Source of the DNA: JBAYIE01 sp965279165
GTDB lineage: Bacteria > Bacteroidota > Bacteroidia > UKL13-3
Direction of reading: 5' to 3'
DNA: 64,000 nt
NCBI GenBank assembly: GCA_965279165.1
Contig: OZ257140.1
Coordinates: 558,001-622,000, forward strand
The position numbers and the translations under genes were made by a program. Positions 15,220 through 24,656 of the stretch are shown in pieces. Each line of letters begins with the position of its first letter. Position 1 is the stretch's first letter. A model generated the notes under the pieces. It worked only from the letters and a program-made list of their open reading frames with translations, searched no databases and had not been told where the DNA came from.

Positions 15220-17343
15220 TCAGGAAATCCTTCCCCATTTATTATGCTTGCTATAAGCTATAAAATACTCGAGCAAACTCGAATTTTCAGGCTTCTTCAT
15301 ACCGGGATCTAAATCGATTAATCCTTGAGCAGCTTCTCTTGCCTGCATCAATATTGCTTGGTCTTTCGCAATATCTGCAATTTTCAAATCAAGTATTCCG
15401 CTTTGTTGCGTTCCTTCCATCTCACCCGGACCTCTTAAACGAAGATCTACCTCCGCTATTTCAAAGCCATTATTTGTATCGCACATGGTTTTCATGCGTA
15501 ACCTTCCATCGCTGCTTAATTTATGTCCGGTTAGTAAAATACAATATGATTTTTCGGCTCCTCTTCCAACCCTACCTCGCAACTGATGTAATTGCGATAA
15601 CCCGAATCGCTCTGCACTTTCAATAATCATAACACTTGCATTTGGAACATTAACACCCACTTCTATTACCGTTGTTGCAACCATAATATGCGCCTCCCCT
15701 TTCACAAACCGCTGCATTTCTCTCTCCTTGTCAACCGGCTTCATTTTGCCATGAACCATACAAACATGGTATTGTGGATCCGGAAAATGCTTGATTATTT
15801 CTTCAAAGCCGGCTTGCAAATTCATAAAATCCAATTTTTCGCTTTCGGCGATTAATGGATAAACAATATAAACTTGTCGCCCCTTGGCAATTTCATTTCG
15901 CATAAATCCATAAATAGCCAATCGGTTTGCATCAAATTTATGTTGGGTTGCAATTGGTTTTCTACCTGCAGGCAACTCATCTATTACAGATACATCCAAA
16001 TCCCCATATAAGGTCATTGCTAAAGTTCGAGGAATTGGAGTGGCCGTCATTACCAATACATGGGGTGGTTTTTCATTCTTCTTCCATAACTTGGATCTTT
16101 GTTCTACTCCAAAACGATGTTGTTCGTCGATTATCGCGATACCTAAATTTTTGAACTGTACAATTTCCTCAATTAAAGCATGTGTTCCTATTAAGATATG
16201 AATATCTCCTTTCAACAATTCTTCCAGAATCTGTTTTCGCTCCTTTGCTTTCGTTGAACCGGTGAGTAATTTAACCTTTACAGGTAAAGCCTGAAGCAAA
16301 CCGGTAATAGATTGAAAATGTTGCTGCGCAAGTATTTCGGTAGGAGCCATCATGCAAGCCTGGTAATCATTATCCAGAGCAAGCAACATAACTAGTAATG
16401 CAACAATGGTTTTACCACTACCAACATCACCCTGTAACAATCGATTCATCTGCTTACCACTTTTAACATCTGCACGAATTTCTTTTATCACTTTTTTTTG
16501 TGCTTGTGTAAGTTCGAATGGTAAATGCGCCGAATAAAACGAATTAAAAAAAGTGCCAACTTGTTCAAACTTTAAGGCATTATACAACTGGGTTCGTTTT
16601 AACTTATAACGCAACAGCCTCAACTGAATAAAAAATAGTTCTTCAAATTTTAACCTTTGTTGTGCTTTTAACAGCAACCCAACATTTGCAGGAAAATGAA
16701 TTTGTAACATGGCTTCATATCTTCCCATTAACCGGTACTTTTGAATTAAACTATCCGGTAAATTTTCTTCTATCTGAAATCGTTTATCGGTTACAAGGGT
16801 ATTGGTAAGTCGCATCAAAGCCCTGGTGTCGATACCTTTCACACGCATTCGTTCCGATACGCTATAAAAAGGCATAATTCCCAGATACTTTTTTGTTTCC
16901 GCACTATCAGGGTCATCAATGATCGGATGTGCCATATTAAAAGCTCCATTGTACATGGTTGCCTTCCCAAATACCAGATATACTTTCCCGTCTTTTATAC
17001 TTTCCTTAATCCATTTGATACCCTGGAACCATACCAATTCAAGTTTGCCTGTTCCATCATTAAAATCTGCTACCAATCTTTGGCTGCGTTTCTGACCAAC
17101 CAAACGAAAAGAGGTTATTTTTCCTTTTAGTTGAATAAATGGCATATCCGGTTCAATTTGTTTAACCGAATAAATCTGCGAACGATCGATATGCCGATAA
17201 GGAAAATGATACAATAGATCGTGAAAAGTGAATATTCCAGCCTCTTTATTCAAAAGCTGAGCACGTGAACTCCCTACACCTTTTAAAAACTCGATTGGTG
17301 TATGCAGAAAAGGCAGTTGTTTTCGATCCGAAGAAATATCCAT
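15220..17343 (-). CDS. recG: ATP-dependent DNA helicase RecG
   Basis: Superfamily 2 helicase that remodels stalled forks and Holliday junctions. The 707-residue protein has an N-terminal wedge/OB domain (about residues 60-180), Walker A GDVGSGKTIVALL, the DExH box IIDEQHRFGVEQR, motif III TATPIPRT, and the C-terminal helicase lobe with QLRGRVGRG and RLRGPGEMEGTQQSG. Length and motifs are normal. The ATG at 17343 is the only sensible start. It faces the mutase gene with touching stop codons. Confidence 0.97.
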   Translation of the reverse strand: MDISSDRKQLPFLHTPIEFLKGVGSSRAQLLNKEAGIFTFHDLLYHFPYRHIDRSQIYSVKQIEPDMPFIQLKGKITSFRLVGQKRSQRLVADFNDGTGKLELVWFQGIKWIKESIKDGKVYLVFGKATMYNGAFNMAHPIIDDPDSAETKKYLGIMPFYSVSERMRVKGIDTRALMRLTNTLVTDKRFQIEENLPDSLIQKYRLMGRYEAMLQIHFPANVGLLLKAQQRLKFEELFFIQLRLLRYKLKRTQLYNALKFEQVGTFFNSFYSAHLPFELTQAQKKVIKEIRADVKSGKQMNRLLQGDVGSGKTIVALLVMLLALDNDYQACMMAPTEILAQQHFQSITGLLQALPVKVKLLTGSTKAKERKQILEELLKGDIHILIGTHALIEEIVQFKNLGIAIIDEQHRFGVEQRSKLWKKNEKPPHVLVMTATPIPRTLAMTLYGDLDVSVIDELPAGRKPIATQHKFDANRLAIYGFMRNEIAKGRQVYIVYPLIAESEKLDFMNLQAGFEEIIKHFPDPQYHVCMVHGKMKPVDKEREMQRFVKGEAHIMVATTVIEVGVNVPNASVMIIESAERFGLSQLHQLRGRVGRGAEKSYCILLTGHKLSSDGRLRMKTMCDTNNGFEIAEVDLRLRGPGEMEGTQQSGILDLKIADIAKDQAILMQAREAAQGLIDLDPGMKKPENSSLLEYFIAYSKHNKWGRIS

Positions 17344-17436
17344 CCATCACAATAATAATAATATGGAGATACAATTTAACAACATCGCATCGTTTACTTG
17401 TTGATATTTGATAAAGCTCGGCAATTGGTCAATTTG

Positions 17437-17444
17437 TATCTTCG
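17437..17444 (+). promoter_or_regulatory. -7 element five bases before the WG-repeat gene
   Basis: TATCTTCG (one base from TAnnTTTG) ends five bases before the ATG at 17450, the same spacing as at several other genes here. Confidence 0.4.
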
Positions 17445-17449
17445 CATCC

Positions 17450-18568
17450 ATGAATAAAATACTCCTTTTATTACTCACCATCGGTATTCATCAGGTAAAA
17501 TCCCAAACCAATCAACTATTTCCAATCGAAATCAAAGGGAAATGGGGCTACATGAATCAGGTAGGTGCCATGGTAATTGATCCTCGTTTCGACCTTGCAG
17601 ATGATTTCAATGAAGGGAAGGCGGTAGTTGCCCTAAACAACTTGCCATGTGTTATAAATGAAAAAGGGAAGGTAATAATTGACACCGGTTTATATCGTTC
17701 GATAGGTTTATTCTCCGAAGGGTTGAGTTATGTTAAAGATTTTTATAACCATAAATTTTATATCGACGACAATGGCAATAAAATTATTGAATTATCGGAT
17801 AGTATTTATGATGCTCGTCCTTTTCACCATGGATTAGCGGTTGTTGGTACCCAATTCGATTACCACGAAAAGAAATTTGAAGTTGATATCAGTACCATTG
17901 CTTTTCGCTTTGCTTATATCAACAAAACCGGAAAATATATCACACCATTTAAATTTGATGATGCCGATGACATGCAAGATGGTATTGCCCGTATCAAATC
18001 AGGAACACTTTTCGGGTGGATTGATTCGACAGGTGTAGAAATTGTAAAACCTAAATTTAATTTATTGGATTTGTTTTTTGAAAACAAAGCTGCTTTTAGT
18101 ATACAAGGGAAATGGGGATTTGTAAACCGATCCGGTGAAATAGTAATTAAACCTGTATTTGACTTATGTTTTGATTTTCATGATGGAATGGCCGGTATTA
18201 TGCTGAATGGTAAATATGGTTTTATTAACCAAACCGGCAAGGTTATTATTGATGCCAAATACGACCAAATTCAAGCGTTTTCGGAAGGGAAAGCTGCTGT
18301 AATGAAAGATGGGAAATGGGGTTTTATAAACACATCAGGAGAGATGGTTATTCCATTTAGATTCGATAACGCTTCAGTATTCTCTGAAGGTATGTGTGCT
18401 GTTTTAGTAAAACGCCATTGGGGATTTATCAATAACAATGGAAACCTTGTTATTTCAGCCGAATTTGATGCAGTTGGTTCATTTGAAAATGGTGTGGCGG
18501 ATGTGGTTTATCACAATATTTCCTTATACACCAACAGGCAAGGAACCATACTTCCCCGTTTGAATTAA
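17450..18568 (+). CDS. Exported WG-repeat protein
   Basis: A 372-residue protein with a signal peptide (MNKILLLLLTIGIHQVKSQ) followed by about eight WG repeats of roughly 35-45 residues. The pattern is GKWGFINxxGxxVIxxxFDxxxxFxEGxAxV; examples are GKWGYMNQVGAMVIDPRFD and GKWGFINTSGEMVIPFRFD. WG repeats form beta structures, but their role is poorly known. The ATG at 17450 was chosen over a TTG at 17408 because it gives a clean signal peptide. It converges on the metalloprotease gene with three bases between stops. No sorting domain is seen, so a periplasmic location is likely. Confidence 0.82.
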   Translation: MNKILLLLLTIGIHQVKSQTNQLFPIEIKGKWGYMNQVGAMVIDPRFDLADDFNEGKAVVALNNLPCVINEKGKVIIDTGLYRSIGLFSEGLSYVKDFYNHKFYIDDNGNKIIELSDSIYDARPFHHGLAVVGTQFDYHEKKFEVDISTIAFRFAYINKTGKYITPFKFDDADDMQDGIARIKSGTLFGWIDSTGVEIVKPKFNLLDLFFENKAAFSIQGKWGFVNRSGEIVIKPVFDLCFDFHDGMAGIMLNGKYGFINQTGKVIIDAKYDQIQAFSEGKAAVMKDGKWGFINTSGEMVIPFRFDNASVFSEGMCAVLVKRHWGFINNNGNLVISAEFDAVGSFENGVADVVYHNISLYTNRQGTILPRLN

Positions 18569-18571
18569 AAT

Positions 18572-20338
18572 TCAATTGCGAATAATTTTCTGCTTATACA
18601 TTTCTCCATTTTTGGCTATGGTGATAACGTATAATCCTCCTGTAAAAAATTCAGGTGATAACAAATATCGGTTGCTTTCAACCAAGGTATTCTCAATTTC
18701 TTTACCATTTAAATCATGTATCATCAAGTGGTAAGGCTTACCTGATTCGTTGTGTAATTCAATGGCACTTTCACCCATTGCAAATCCCATCGTATTTAAT
18801 ATGTGCAACCAAGTTGGCATTTGATTGAGTGTTTGAACCGATTGCGGAAATACACCAAACTCCCTCAGATTAAAAAAATACCCCATGGTTAATCGATGCC
18901 TTCCATCAAATAAAATACTATCCGTATCCAGTAAAATTTGTGCAGCCTGGGGCATGGTAGTTGATTTTGTCATTTTAAAAATTGAATGCAACATCAAAAC
19001 CATTAAGGTATCATGTCCTACAGTATTATGCTCGGCTATGTCCAACAAACAAGAAGTCCAAATCTCACAATCCTGATAAGGATTACCGTTTTTATTCAAA
19101 TACGTTTTTGACGACTGTCCGTTTCTGCCACCCCAGAACCCTGAAACTCCGGTTACTTTCGGATTCGCTCCATCGAAATTATAAATATAGCGCCAGTTAA
19201 ATATGGTGGTTTTGTATGATAACATTGCAGCTGTTACGTCACACATCCCCTCTTCCATCGAACGGCGTTCACCAAACATATCCGGTGTCGGACTGATATC
19301 GAACGACATGGCATGGGTATATTCGTGGGTAATAACATCGGCATCCTCAGCATCCGGAATACCACCAATGCCGAAATTTAATGTCGTATCCTCCAAATTA
19401 AAATGCGAATCATCTCCGGTACCCGAATGTGGATCTATACCCTGTTTATAGAGTAACCGATTTGTAAATCCCAAATCATGAAAATACTTTCGGGTATTAA
19501 GTACATGATAATATGCCATCACCGCTTTAAAATCAGTTTGTCCACGGGTAAAACTAAAATCAGGCGTTAGTAAACTATCCGGAATACCCAAAAACGGAAA
19601 ATACAAATCTTTGATGATTGCAAATTCACTTTCTAATCTGAACCTGCCATTAGATAATGTAGCAGGGAAACCTACCGAAATACGTTCGTCATTGAGTAAA
19701 TTATAATCGCTGTCGTTAAAATGCTGGTATGTTCCTCCTTCTCCATATAATACACCAGCACGTGTTAAAGGATCATGGTTAAATACTTTTCCGGTAACCA
19801 TGGTGTCTTCCAAGGCGAAATAATATTTATCTGAAATAACTTTAATCACCAACCCATTTCTATCCTTTAACAGGTTTTTATCTTTAAAAACAGGATGCAA
19901 TTGTTTCTGAACAAGAATATAATAATCGGATTCCTTCTCGGAATCTACAATCGAAACATCCACTGATGGTATTTCTACCAAATGCAGGTAGGCAATATCC
20001 AGGTTACCTGCTGTATTCAGGTTTACTTTGATATAACCACCATACACTTCCTTTTGACCATACATTTGAACAAAGTGATAATGATGTCCGGTTTGGCTGG
20101 TTCTGTAATATTGTAATTGCAAATGACTGTTTCCATTGCTTAATTCAGGCATCTCCTGCTTAAAATATTCGGAAATCTCTTTTACCCTATCGCTTGCGAT
20201 AAAATCCACCTTCTTTCTGAAGGTTTTGTCGGGCATCGACTCAATTGTTTGTAAGGACTTAAACAATGGCGACTCTGGCATATTGGATGCATACAGGCTA
20301 TTGAAACAAAGCAATAAAATCCAAAAAACGATCCTCAT
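18572..20338 (-). CDS. Secreted M4/M36-like metallopeptidase with T9SS sorting domain
   Basis: A zinc endopeptidase of about 588 residues: signal peptide (FWILLLCFNSLYAS), an FTP/PepSY-like propeptide (LQLQYYRTSQTGHHYHFVQ), the catalytic region with the zinc motif HEYTH in DVITHEYTHAMSFD, and a downstream acidic helix RRSMEEGMCDVTAAM carrying the likely third ligand. The last 65 or so residues resemble a type A C-terminal sorting domain (HLMIHDLNGKEIENTL, GGLYVITI, YKQKIIRN), which sends proteins through the type IX system to the cell surface. The ATG at 20338 was chosen over one at 20374 that would overlap yigZ. Confidence 0.85.
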   Translation of the reverse strand: MRIVFWILLLCFNSLYASNMPESPLFKSLQTIESMPDKTFRKKVDFIASDRVKEISEYFKQEMPELSNGNSHLQLQYYRTSQTGHHYHFVQMYGQKEVYGGYIKVNLNTAGNLDIAYLHLVEIPSVDVSIVDSEKESDYYILVQKQLHPVFKDKNLLKDRNGLVIKVISDKYYFALEDTMVTGKVFNHDPLTRAGVLYGEGGTYQHFNDSDYNLLNDERISVGFPATLSNGRFRLESEFAIIKDLYFPFLGIPDSLLTPDFSFTRGQTDFKAVMAYYHVLNTRKYFHDLGFTNRLLYKQGIDPHSGTGDDSHFNLEDTTLNFGIGGIPDAEDADVITHEYTHAMSFDISPTPDMFGERRSMEEGMCDVTAAMLSYKTTIFNWRYIYNFDGANPKVTGVSGFWGGRNGQSSKTYLNKNGNPYQDCEIWTSCLLDIAEHNTVGHDTLMVLMLHSIFKMTKSTTMPQAAQILLDTDSILFDGRHRLTMGYFFNLREFGVFPQSVQTLNQMPTWLHILNTMGFAMGESAIELHNESGKPYHLMIHDLNGKEIENTLVESNRYLLSPEFFTGGLYVITIAKNGEMYKQKIIRN

Positions 20339-20360
20339 GTAATAAAGTTCCCTAATGGGT

Positions 20361-20975
20361 TTATTTGGTTGCATAATAACTAATATTCAAATGGTGTAAT
20401 TCCTTAATTGCTTTTATAACCTTGTCGGCCTCTGATTTTCTTACTTCAAATATAATTGATATCTCTTTCTCCTGTTCATGTTTCAGAACCTTTAACCCAA
20501 ATTGTTTTATTATTCTGAATGCATCCTTTTCCTTTCCAAACGCACATTGTAAACGATACATTTCCATTATCATCCTACTCTCAATAACACTGCTTTGTAT
20601 GGCTGCATTCGCGGCATCCTCATACGCTTTTATTAATCCGGGTACGCCAAGTAATTTGCCACCAAAGTACCGCACCACTATAATCCCTGTATTGGTTAAT
20701 CCGTTGGCAAGAATACTTCTTAATATAGGTCTACCGGCTGTGTTCGAAGGTTCACGGTCGTCGCTGAACTTTTGTATTTCCTGAGAAAATCCAACAATAT
20801 AAGCCCAGCAATGATGAGCGGCTTTGTCGTGTTCTGCTTTGATTTTTTGTAAGCTAATTTTAAAATCCGCTTCTGAAACAACCGGAAAAACAATCGACAA
20901 AAACCTTGAACCCCTTTCTTTTATTTCGCCGGATCCTCTCGACGCTATTGTTAAATACGTGTCATTAAACAGCAT
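20361..20975 (-). CDS. yigZ: YigZ/IMPACT family protein
   Basis: A 204-residue member of the UPF0029/IMPACT family. The N-terminal domain carries KERGSRFLSIVFPV, AAHHCWAYI, the strongly conserved DDREPSNTAGRPIL and VVRYFGGKLLGVPGLIKAY. A short C-terminal DUF1949-like domain follows. The biochemical role is unclear; homologues are tied to translation control. Its start lies inside the end of ribD (11-base overlap), so the two are coupled. Confidence 0.9.
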   Translation of the reverse strand: MLFNDTYLTIASRGSGEIKERGSRFLSIVFPVVSEADFKISLQKIKAEHDKAAHHCWAYIVGFSQEIQKFSDDREPSNTAGRPILRSILANGLTNTGIIVVRYFGGKLLGVPGLIKAYEDAANAAIQSSVIESRMIMEMYRLQCAFGKEKDAFRIIKQFGLKVLKHEQEKEISIIFEVRKSEADKVIKAIKELHHLNISYYATK

Positions 20976-22035
20976 GTGTTTCTGGATTTCTAAAAATAGT
21001 AAGGGTGCTATTATCTATTTTAGTACGCTGTATTATTTCGCCGTCAATTACCGGAGCCTTAACTCCTTCTGTTAAATATTTTGGTGTAACAAATACCTGC
21101 GCTACATCCCATAATCCGGATTGTATAAATTGAGATAGGGTATATTCTCCTCCTTCAATAATTAAAGATTGGATGGAGCGTGCATACAATGCTTTTACTA
21201 CTTGTATTGGAATGTTTTCGTTTACGGATAAACCAATATACTCAATATTGTTTACTGCATTATCAACCATTAAATCCTTTCCAACAAATAAGATTGTTGG
21301 TTGGCTTTGGTCAAATATTTTTAGGTTTTCTGGAATCCGTTTATGCAAATCAATTCCTATTCGAACCGGATTACGGCCAAACCAGGCCCGAGCGTTTAAA
21401 GCAGGATTGTCTGAAATAACAGTATTTGTGCCAACCATAATCGCATCTTCCTCTGTTCGCCATTTATGAACCAATCTTTGTACCATAAATCCGGTAATAT
21501 GTCGTTTCTCTTCAAATTCGATGGTATTCATTTTGTTAGCATCGGGAGCAATTAACCCATCTTTGCTTTGGGCCCATTTTAGAATAATATATGGTCGATG
21601 CTTTTCAACATAACAAATAAAACGTTTGTTCAATTCCTTGCATTCATGCTGCATTACGCCAACCTTTACATCCACTCCTGCATCCACTAATTTTTGAATA
21701 CCCGAACCTGAAACTTTTGGGTTTGGATCAACCATACCAATTACCACCTTAGGGATTTTCTTTTCTAAAATTAAATCCACACATGGTGGCGTTTTTCCAA
21801 AATGGGAACAAGGCTCAAGATTAACATATAAGGTACTAGATGCGAATAACGAAACATCTTTCACCGACAAAATTGCATTTACTTCCGCATGTGCTTCGCC
21901 AAAATGCTGGTGCCAGCCTTCGCCTATAATTCTATCCTTATGCACAATTACACAACCAACCATAGGATTGGGCGATACTTTGCCGGCTCCCATGGTTGCC
22001 AACTCCATACAACGTAACATAAAATGATTGTGCAC
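20965..22035 (-). CDS. ribD: Bifunctional riboflavin biosynthesis deaminase/reductase
   Basis: Deaminates and then reduces the pyrimidine intermediate of riboflavin synthesis. The N-terminal cytidine-deaminase-like domain has the zinc site HAEVNAIL and EPCSHFGKTPPC plus SPNPMVGCVIV. The C-terminal reductase domain has KWAQSKDGLIA, AIMVGTNTVISDNPALNAR and IIEGGEYTLSQFI. 356 residues. GTG at 22035 is preferred because the residues it adds (HNHF before MLRCMELA) match the usual RibD N-terminus; the next ATG is at 22020. It is divergent from prmC with a spacer of only about 40 bases. No FMN riboswitch is visible. Confidence 0.94.
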   Translation of the reverse strand: MHNHFMLRCMELATMGAGKVSPNPMVGCVIVHKDRIIGEGWHQHFGEAHAEVNAILSVKDVSLFASSTLYVNLEPCSHFGKTPPCVDLILEKKIPKVVIGMVDPNPKVSGSGIQKLVDAGVDVKVGVMQHECKELNKRFICYVEKHRPYIILKWAQSKDGLIAPDANKMNTIEFEEKRHITGFMVQRLVHKWRTEEDAIMVGTNTVISDNPALNARAWFGRNPVRIGIDLHKRIPENLKIFDQSQPTILFVGKDLMVDNAVNNIEYIGLSVNENIPIQVVKALYARSIQSLIIEGGEYTLSQFIQSGLWDVAQVFVTPKYLTEGVKAPVIDGEIIQRTKIDNSTLTIFRNPETHAV

Positions 22036-22073
22036 CGTGCGAAAATACTATTTTTCGTATGTTGCACATAATT

Positions 22074-22934
22074 ATGTCGGCAAGTAATACCATCATCTCT
22101 TTTAAATCTGCGGTTGCTACCCTGAATAAATTCTACGAAACAGATGAAGCAAATGCAATTATTCGAATGTTGTTTGAAGAGGTATTAATGGAAAAATACA
22201 ATCCTGTAATTTGGAACACAAAGACACTTACCGATGCAGAACTCGAAAAAATAGAATCCGTTGTTACCCGACTGAAACTTTACGAGCCATTGCAATATAT
22301 TTTGGGATACACCTCATTTATGGGTTTAAAGTTCGAACTCAACCGACATACATTGGTACCAAGACCCGAAACCGAAGAACTTGTAAAAAACATCCTACAA
22401 TTAAATTCGTTAAACCATCCAGTTATACTAGATATTGGAACCGGAAGTGGTTGTATTGCAATCAGCTTAAAAAACAAACTACCGAATGCAAAAGTTTATG
22501 CCACTGATATTTCTTTGGAAGCTTTGCAAATTGCTGAAACCAATGCGAAAAATAACCAGGTTACCATTCAATTCATGCAGCACGACATCCTCAAACAAGA
22601 TCCTGCAATCAAAAATGTAAATATTTTGGTTTCTAATCCACCTTATATAACCACCCAAGAAAAAAGTAGTTTATCACAGAACGTGGTTTCATTTGAACCT
22701 GAAAAAGCACTTTTTGTAACAAACAACGATCCATTACAATTTTATAAAAAGTTGGCAAAAACCGGAAACAAACTATTAATACCGGGTGGAATGATAGCGT
22801 TAGAGATTAATCAACTTTATTCCTCTGAAGTTATCACTTTGTTAGAATCTGAAAATTACAAGCAAGTTATTTGTAAAAATGACCTCAATGCTAATCCAAG
22901 AATGGTTTTTGGATTTAAGGCATTGGAAGGATAA
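22074..22934 (+). CDS. prmC: Peptide chain release factor N5-glutamine methyltransferase
   Basis: Methylates the GGQ glutamine of release factors with S-adenosylmethionine. After a helical N-terminal domain (about 80 residues) the methyltransferase motif I LDIGTGSGCIAISL and the catalytic NPPY motif (ILVSNPPYITTQE) are intact. An ATG at 22059 would add five residues; 22074 is favoured because a promoter-like TATGTTGC (22058-22065) covers the first ATG. About 286 residues, normal length. It converges on dnaA, sharing a 36-base gap that holds the dnaA terminator. Confidence 0.94.
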   Translation: MSASNTIISFKSAVATLNKFYETDEANAIIRMLFEEVLMEKYNPVIWNTKTLTDAELEKIESVVTRLKLYEPLQYILGYTSFMGLKFELNRHTLVPRPETEELVKNILQLNSLNHPVILDIGTGSGCIAISLKNKLPNAKVYATDISLEALQIAETNAKNNQVTIQFMQHDILKQDPAIKNVNILVSNPPYITTQEKSSLSQNVVSFEPEKALFVTNNDPLQFYKKLAKTGNKLLIPGGMIALEINQLYSSEVITLLESENYKQVICKNDLNANPRMVFGFKALEG

Positions 22935-22937
22935 AGC

Positions 22938-22962
22938 ATAAAAAAAGCCATCCTAAGATGGC
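22938..22962 (-). terminator. Terminator of dnaA
   Basis: GCCATC/GATGGC with a 4-base loop; read on the minus strand it is followed by a run of seven T, nine bases after the dnaA stop. On the plus strand no T-run follows, so it serves dnaA. Confidence 0.82.
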
Positions 22963-22970
22963 CTTCCGGT

Positions 22971-24407
22971 TTAAACCAGATTAATTTTAATTCGTTTTCC
23001 AATTTCTTCGATATCGCCTTTAAACTTTTTATCGGTTTCCATCAAATCGTTTACTGTTTGGCAAGCATGAATAACGGTAGAGTGGTCTCTGCCACCAAAG
23101 TGCATCCCTATGGTTTTTAACGACGACTTGGTTAAGTCTTTTGCATAATACATAGAAATCTGACGGGCCTGCACAATTTCCCTTTTACGCGTTTTTGATT
23201 TTACCAAATCAACCGGTATGGTGAAATAATCACAAACCAATTTCTGAATAAACTCGATTGAGATTTCACGGGATGAATTCTTAACGAAGTTTTTAAGTAT
23301 TTGTTTAGCTAGGTCTAATGTTACTTCTTTTTTATTCAGCGAAGATTGCGCCAACAAAGAAACCAAAGCACCTTGTAACTCGCGGATATTGGTATTGATA
23401 TTATGGGCAACATATTCAACTACATCTCTATTCAATGTAATTCCATCGGCATACATCATGTGTTCGAGTATAGCCAAACGGGTTTCAAAATCCGGAGTTT
23501 GCAAATCGCATGACAAGCCCCATTTAAAACGAGACAACAACCTTTCGTCCATTCCTTTCAAATCCTTAGGAGCGCGATCGCTGGTCAAAATAATTTGTTT
23601 ACCCAGTTGATGCAGGTGATTAAAAATAGAGAAGAATATTTCCTGTGTTCTTTGTTTGTTTTCTAAAAACTGAATATCATCTACAATCAACACATCGATA
23701 TTCTGGTAGAAATTTAAAAAATCCTGCCCTGAATTATTTCTCAATGAATCGACAAATTGATTGCAGAATTTTTCGACAGGAACATACAATACTATTTTAT
23801 TCTTGTTCTGGATTTTAATTTGATTTCCGATTGCTTGAACCAAATGTGTCTTACCTAATCCGGTTTCGCTAAAAATCATCAATGGATTAAAAGCAGTACC
23901 CCCTGGTTTATTTGCAACCGCATATCCTGCCGAACGTGCCAGTTTATTACAATCCCCTTCTATAAAATTATCGAATGTAAGATTTGAATTGAGGTTCGAA
24001 TCAATATTTAACTTCTTTAAACCGGGAATAATAAATGGATTTTTTATATTACTGCTCAGGTTAAGCGGCATGTTCATGTTTTGAGTATCAGATTTGGAAG
24101 AACTGCTTCCAGGTATGTTCACAACATAAGGATTAGAATTGCTGCTGCTGTTCTCTACTATAATATTATACTCCAGCCTGGATCCTAAACCCAACTCTGC
24201 TTTTAATGCTTTCTTTAATAAGGTAACATAATGTTCCTCCAGCCATTCGAAAAAAAACTGACTTGGTACCTGGATGGTCAAAACCTTGTTCTCAAGCTTA
24301 ACCGGTTTAATTGGATCAAACCAAGTTTTAAAACTTTGAGGAGATACATTATCCTGAATTAATTTCAAACAATTATTCCAAATACTTTCTGCAGATTTTT
24401 CGTTCAT
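22971..24407 (-). CDS. dnaA: Chromosomal replication initiator protein DnaA
   Basis: AAA+ ATPase that opens the replication origin. Domain I begins at SIWNNCLKLIQDNVS, then a low-complexity Ser/Asn linker (residues about 90-140). The AAA+ core has Walker A SETGLGKTHLVQAIG and Walker B VLIVDDIQF, and the C-terminal DNA-binding domain carries the signature GGRDHSTVIHACQTV. The ATG at 24407 (MNEKSAES) is chosen because AAGGA lies nine bases before it; an ATG at 24416 would add three residues. dnaN is not adjacent; the neighbours are prmC and a 5'-nucleotidase. Confidence 0.96.
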   Translation of the reverse strand: MNEKSAESIWNNCLKLIQDNVSPQSFKTWFDPIKPVKLENKVLTIQVPSQFFFEWLEEHYVTLLKKALKAELGLGSRLEYNIIVENSSSNSNPYVVNIPGSSSSKSDTQNMNMPLNLSSNIKNPFIIPGLKKLNIDSNLNSNLTFDNFIEGDCNKLARSAGYAVANKPGGTAFNPLMIFSETGLGKTHLVQAIGNQIKIQNKNKIVLYVPVEKFCNQFVDSLRNNSGQDFLNFYQNIDVLIVDDIQFLENKQRTQEIFFSIFNHLHQLGKQIILTSDRAPKDLKGMDERLLSRFKWGLSCDLQTPDFETRLAILEHMMYADGITLNRDVVEYVAHNINTNIRELQGALVSLLAQSSLNKKEVTLDLAKQILKNFVKNSSREISIEFIQKLVCDYFTIPVDLVKSKTRKREIVQARQISMYYAKDLTKSSLKTIGMHFGGRDHSTVIHACQTVNDLMETDKKFKGDIEEIGKRIKINLV

Positions 24408-24416
24408 GGTTACCAT

Positions 24417-24656
24417 TCCTTTTTACAATTCCAATTCGTCCCGAAAGGTGACTATTTAATTGTGAATAAAAAAATTTTTTTTAGTAAATTTTTAAAAAAA
24501 AGAACTTGCTTTTTCCGAACTCCTTACTATTCAATCAAGTCAGTTAATCTTCCCCTATTTTTGTATCAACAATGAAAAAATTTTAATGTTGGCAACTTGA
24601 TTTTTTCGGAAAAATTACAATTGGTTGTCCACACAAAAAAGGAAGGTGTAGTTTGT
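24417..24656. promoter_or_regulatory. AT-rich dnaA upstream region with two DnaA-box-like sites
   Basis: A 240-bp spacer. TGTGAATAA at 24461-24469 is, on the minus strand, TTATTCACA, an exact match to the TTATnCACA box. TTGTCCACA at 24625-24633 differs at one base. Just after the first lies a stretch of almost pure A/T (24467-24510) that would melt easily. It could be the origin, an autoregulatory region or both. No clear -33/-7 promoter for dnaA was found. Confidence 0.45.

Noticed and set aside
22036..22073. FMN riboswitch before ribD
   Set aside because: The spacer to prmC is too short for an RFN element and none of its conserved segments is seen.
24554..24575. TATTTTTG on the plus strand upstream of dnaA followed by a tiny ATG...TAA frame
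   Set aside because: The frame is four codons long, there is no -33 TTG, and AT-rich DNA gives such matches by chance. A small RNA cannot be excluded.
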